Assembly: GCF_945952405.1 (NCBI RefSeq)
Contig: NZ_CAMFIA010000016.1
Location: forward strand, 23,752-87,751
Length of the DNA: 64,000 nt
Direction: 5' to 3'
Source: an uncultured Stenotrophomonas sp.
GTDB lineage: Bacteria > Pseudomonadota > Gammaproteobacteria > Xanthomonadales > Xanthomonadaceae
Below are positions 61,731-64,000 of this stretch, piece after piece (the first letter of the stretch is position 1; each line of letters opens with the position of its first letter). The position numbers and the translations under genes are program-made. The notes beneath the pieces were generated by a model. The model saw only the letters and a list, made by a program, of their open reading frames with translations. It made no database searches and was not told where the DNA came from.

Positions 61731-62221
61731 CCTTTGGCATCGACCCCGGCCTGTCCGGGGCGGTGGCCACCCTGATCGACGGCGTGCCTGGCCCGATCTT
61801 GGATATGCCCACCCGCGAGGTGGATGGCTGGAAGGAGGTCGACGCCCGCGCGGTGGCCACCTTCATCCGTGCCCAGCGCGAGGCGCACCCCGGCGCTGAG
61901 GTGCACGCCGCGCTGGAAAAGGTCGGTGCACGGCCTGGCGACGGCGGCACCAGCGCATTCCGCTTCGGCGACAGCTACGGCCAAGCCCGCGCGGTACTGC
62001 AGGTGATGGGTGTGCCATACCTGCGCGCCATCCCGGCAGTTTGGAAGCGCCGATTCGGGCTGATTGGCCAGGACAAGGACGCCGCCCGGCTGCTTGCGAT
62101 CCAGCGGTTCCCGGCCGCCGCGGGCCAGCTGCAGCGAAAGAAGGACAACGGCCGCGCCGATGCGCTGCTGATCGCCCTGTGGGCCGAGCACCAGCTGGCC
62201 ATGGGCCAGGCTGCCGCATGA
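61712..62221 (+). CDS. RuvC-like Holliday-junction resolvase of phage
   Basis: A 169-residue RNase H-fold nuclease. The first acidic residue is in TFGIDPGLSGAVA near residue 10, a Glu in ALEKVGARPGDG near residue 69, and the C-terminal acidic cluster is KKDNGRADALLIALW near residue 148. These are the RuvC catalytic positions. Phage resolvases of this type process recombination or replication branches before packaging. Its stop overlaps the next start (ATGA). Confidence 0.85.
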   Translation: MATRRVTFGIDPGLSGAVATLIDGVPGPILDMPTREVDGWKEVDARAVATFIRAQREAHPGAEVHAALEKVGARPGDGGTSAFRFGDSYGQARAVLQVMGVPYLRAIPAVWKRRFGLIGQDKDAARLLAIQRFPAAAGQLQRKKDNGRADALLIALWAEHQLAMGQAAA

Positions 62222-62433
62222 CTGGCGCCGAGCTGCGCATGCAGAAGCGCTACCGGTCCTACGTGCAGAAGCACGGCCGTTGCTCGGTCTGCCAGTTCCG
62301 CGCCGCCGGTGCCGCTGGATTCCACTGCAAAGGCTGGCCCGAACGGGCTGGCACCTGCGACACCGACAGCAAGCTGCCGGTTTTCCGATTCGATGACGCC
62401 GTACTGGAGGGCATGCGCGATGCGCAACATTGA
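62218..62433 (+). CDS. Small Cys-rich phage protein
   Basis: A 71-residue basic protein with CSVCQF, HCKGW and GTCDT, four Cys plus a His that could bind zinc. Starts by ATGA overlap with the resolvase gene. The plan resembles NinF/NinX-region zinc-finger proteins of lambdoid phages, but exact family is unknown. Confidence 0.68.
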   Translation: MTGAELRMQKRYRSYVQKHGRCSVCQFRAAGAAGFHCKGWPERAGTCDTDSKLPVFRFDDAVLEGMRDAQH

Positions 62434-62953
62434 TCCGCTGACCGAAGAGCTGCGCCGCTGGGGCCATGCCCAGGTGAATCGGTTTGCGCTGAGCCGTGCC
62501 GACAGGAGCGTGCACGTATTGGACAAGGTTCGCGACCACGCCCCGCTGACGCGGGAGAGGGCGATCCAGGACTTGGTGGGCCGCGATGGGGCCGATCGTC
62601 GCCGCCTGATGGCGGCCGGCGCCGGCGTGAAAGGCCTTCGCATCGTGCCACTGTGGGCGGCGGACCCGATTCGCGCCTCCAACGACGCGGATCACCCACA
62701 CGACAACCCGGAGATTGCGGTCGATGTCGGTGTTCCGGATGAGCTGCGTTGGATCGACCGGGCCCTGGCATCAATGGAGAGGCAGTACCCGCTGCGCGCC
62801 CTGATCGTCCGGACCGAGTTCACCGTGTCTGCCAGCCAGGCGGTGAAGGCACGCATGGTGGCCGAGAAGTACGGCGGCGCGCTGTCGGTCTGGCAGTACC
62901 GCAGGGAGCTGCAGCGCGGGGTAGACTTCATGGGCGGCAGGATCGCCGCCTAA
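62420..62953 (+). CDS. Possible late-gene (Q-type) antiterminator
   Basis: A 177-residue protein at the place where lambdoid phages encode Q, after a resolvase and before the lysis genes. The segment YPLRALIVRTEFTVSASQAV and the ending VWQYRRELQRGVDFM resemble phage antitermination / DUF1133-type proteins. Call rests mostly on position. It overlaps the preceding gene by 14 nt. Confidence 0.5.
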   Translation: MRNIDPLTEELRRWGHAQVNRFALSRADRSVHVLDKVRDHAPLTRERAIQDLVGRDGADRRRLMAAGAGVKGLRIVPLWAADPIRASNDADHPHDNPEIAVDVGVPDELRWIDRALASMERQYPLRALIVRTEFTVSASQAVKARMVAEKYGGALSVWQYRRELQRGVDFMGGRIAA

Positions 62954-63234
62954 TGGAGATTGACGTGGCAAAAGGAAAATTTGACTGGATCTACGACATT
63001 GAGCCACTGCGGTGGAACGCGCATGACGGGAAGAAGCACCTGAAGGTCGAACTCACGGACCTGCTTAGTAAATCCGGGCTTGAGCCGGGAAGTGATTGGC
63101 AAGCGGAGTTCAACGTGTGGGCTGTTGCACAGCAATTGGAGTTTCGTGCATTGCCGATGATCAACGTCGTGGCCGGAGAGGTGCTTGCGGTGGCCATTGT
63201 TCAGTTGCACGTAGATGAGCACGAACATGGCTGA
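62953..63234 (+). CDS. Small phage protein, tandem paralogue 1
   Basis: A 93-residue acidic soluble protein. SGLEPGSDWQAEFNVWAVAQ matches the next gene (SGLRAGDDWRNEFDAWGSEQ). Start ATG shares a base with the preceding stop (TAATG). A+T-richer than the phage backbone. No known domain. Confidence 0.65.
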   Translation: MEIDVAKGKFDWIYDIEPLRWNAHDGKKHLKVELTDLLSKSGLEPGSDWQAEFNVWAVAQQLEFRALPMINVVAGEVLAVAIVQLHVDEHEHG

Positions 63235-63490
63235 CTTCAGCTGGCTCAATGAAATTCCCGATGCAGGATTCCCCTCCCATGGGGATGGTTTCCTGAAAGC
63301 CTTCCCTCTTATTTGGTTCCTCGAGCGTAGCGGTCTGAGGGCTGGTGACGACTGGCGGAACGAATTTGACGCTTGGGGCTCGGAGCAACCTAGGGAGTAT
63401 CAGCAGTTCCTCGGTCCCACTGACCATTCGGGTGATTCTCTCGCTTGGATCGCTGGTGGTTCCTGGGCGGCCGGACACAATGATGCTTGA
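63215..63490 (+). CDS. Small phage protein, tandem paralogue 2
   Basis: A 91-residue protein overlapping paralogue 1 by 20 nt. It shares the SGLxxGxDWxxEFxxW core; the C-terminus (DSLAWIAGGSWAAGHND) differs. A second ATG at 63227 is possible. Function unknown. Confidence 0.62.
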   Translation: MSTNMADFSWLNEIPDAGFPSHGDGFLKAFPLIWFLERSGLRAGDDWRNEFDAWGSEQPREYQQFLGPTDHSGDSLAWIAGGSWAAGHNDA

Positions 63491-63541
63491 CAAGTTGCAC
63501 AGTTCGATGCGCTAATTCTGCAATAGTCAAGAATTGTCCCT

Positions 63542-63568
63542 GAAGCCCCGGCCCTGCGCTGGGGCTTC
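63542..63568 (+). terminator. Hairpin in the gap before the lysis gene
   Basis: Stem GAAGCCCC / GGGGCTTC, followed by TGCGTTT. In the 310-nt gap 63491-63800 there is nothing else I can identify apart from GC-rich sequence; a late promoter or antitermination site could be here. Confidence 0.5.
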
Positions 63569-63800
63569 TGCGTTTCCGGGACCCAGACACCGATCAACCA
63601 CCGCGCCGAATTCCCCTCCGCTCGCCGTGAGGCGATTGGGGCCGGCGTCCACGCAGGCGGGCGGTCTGCGCACGGTCCTTGGAGACTGGGCAGCGCCTAG
63701 GCAGCGGTGGTGATCGGCCCTCTACGCCCGCAGCCCCTCGGACCAACCACATCCTCGCGCACCAGCCGGTTGCGGGGCGGGCACCTATGCAGGAGAGACC

Positions 63801-63959
63801 ATGGTGAGCACCGAAACCGTAGCCGCCGCCATGGGCGCCGGCCAGTACGCCAAGCCGCTGGAAGACGCGTGCATCCAGTTCGGCATCGTGACCGCGCTGC
63901 AAAAGGCGCACTTTCTGGCTCAGGTACCGCGTGTTGCGGGTGCGTCCGTTCACCGGTGA
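63801..63959 (+). pseudogene. Endolysin (GH19-like) N-terminal remnant
   Basis: The first 42 residues (ending IVTALQKAHFLAQV) match the N-terminal helix of GH19/chitinase-type phage endolysins. In such enzymes the next residues are the catalytic GHESG motif. Here the sequence instead turns to PRVAGASVHR and stops at residue 52, so the catalytic Glu is absent. The break is near 63924 and joins a different reading frame that continues to the window end. Confidence 0.65.
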
Positions 63960-64000
63960 GAGCGATCAGCTGGTGCTGGCCGATCCGTGGCCGACCGATG
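63925..64000 (+). other. Fragment of an unidentified reading frame fused to the endolysin remnant
   Basis: From 63925 a frame reads YRVLRVRPFTGESDQLVLAD and on to the window end. It looks like protein sequence and could be the interior of a late structural (for example tail) gene joined by deletion. Twenty-five codons are too few to name it. Confidence 0.35.

Larger units (their letters stand above)
54463..64000. mobile_element. Cryptic prophage, left part (right end outside window)
   Basis: Phage-type genes fill this stretch: AlpA-like regulator, orphan DNA methyltransferase, HTH proteins, DUF3268- and DUF1367-like genes, DnaB helicase remnant, HNH/Ref-like, RuvC-like resolvase, a possible Q-type regulator and an endolysin remnant. 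Left-arm backbone genes run minus, right-arm genes plus. Four backbone genes are broken. No integrase, CI repressor, terminase or capsid gene is in view. Small anchored-protein genes are inserted between backbone genes. Confidence 0.85.

Overview
The window looks like the chromosome of a Stenotrophomonas maltophilia complex strain. The DNA is high in GC. Short GTAG-headed palindromes of the SMAG (REP) type lie between genes. There is a complete smeRv / smeU1-V-W-U2-X efflux locus, and the gene orders pgl-glk-zwf, SDHAF4-sdhCDAB-sdhE and rsmD-coaD are those expected of Xanthomonadaceae. No tRNA, rRNA or CRISPR array was seen. All assignments come from reading the sequence; no database search was run.

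Layout. 1-3.2 kb: Entner-Doudoroff and pentose-phosphate entry genes (pgl, glk, zwf) in one minus-strand operon, divergent from an orphan sugar-ABC ATPase; a LacI-type operator lies in the gap. 4.6-12.7 kb: ygfZ, a succinate dehydrogenase cluster with two assembly factors (SDHAF4-like and SdhE), ygfX, and a LolC/E-LolD lipoprotein exporter. 12.7-25.4 kb: housekeeping and envelope genes (yggX, mutY, ftsY, htpG, rsmD, coaD, a ferredoxin, ggt, a metallo-hydrolase, upp). 25.6-31.3 kb: a tightly coupled four-gene operon (TonB receptor, phytase-like lipoprotein, purple-acid-phosphatase-like enzyme, exported pyrophosphatase) that reads as a system for harvesting phosphate from organic phosphate. 31.4-42.7 kb: photolyase, an OmpA-like lipoprotein and the SmeVWX multidrug efflux locus. 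42.8-50.2 kb: an exported EEP-family enzyme with a LacI-type operator, three tandem paralogous small exported proteins, a LuxR-type regulator with an Hsp31-like chaperone, a lipoprotein hydrolase and a small membrane methyltransferase.

50.2-54.3 kb is accessory DNA made of small lipoproteins and exported proteins of unknown function. It includes two diverged paralogous lipoproteins and a membrane-anchored protein whose homologue sits inside the neighbouring prophage. From about 54.46 kb to the window end lies a decaying prophage. Its left edge looks like the 3' end of a tRNA-type gene (probably tmRNA). The left arm runs on the minus strand (AlpA-like, DNA methyltransferase, HTH, DUF3268-like). 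The right arm runs on the plus strand (dnaB remnant, DUF1367-like, HNH/Ref-like, RuvC-like, a possible Q-type gene, broken endolysin). At least four backbone genes are broken: a dnaB lacking its N-terminus, two frameshifts, and an endolysin cut before its catalytic motif.

Intact genes for small N-terminally anchored membrane proteins sit between these genes, usually on the strand opposite to their neighbours. Two of them, plus a relative outside the prophage, share an extended -10-like promoter word (TGGCAGAAT) 24-30 nt before the start codon. This scattered, promoter-bearing family of anchored proteins is the best candidate here for an undescribed system, perhaps phage-encoded exclusion or defence cargo; that role is inference only.
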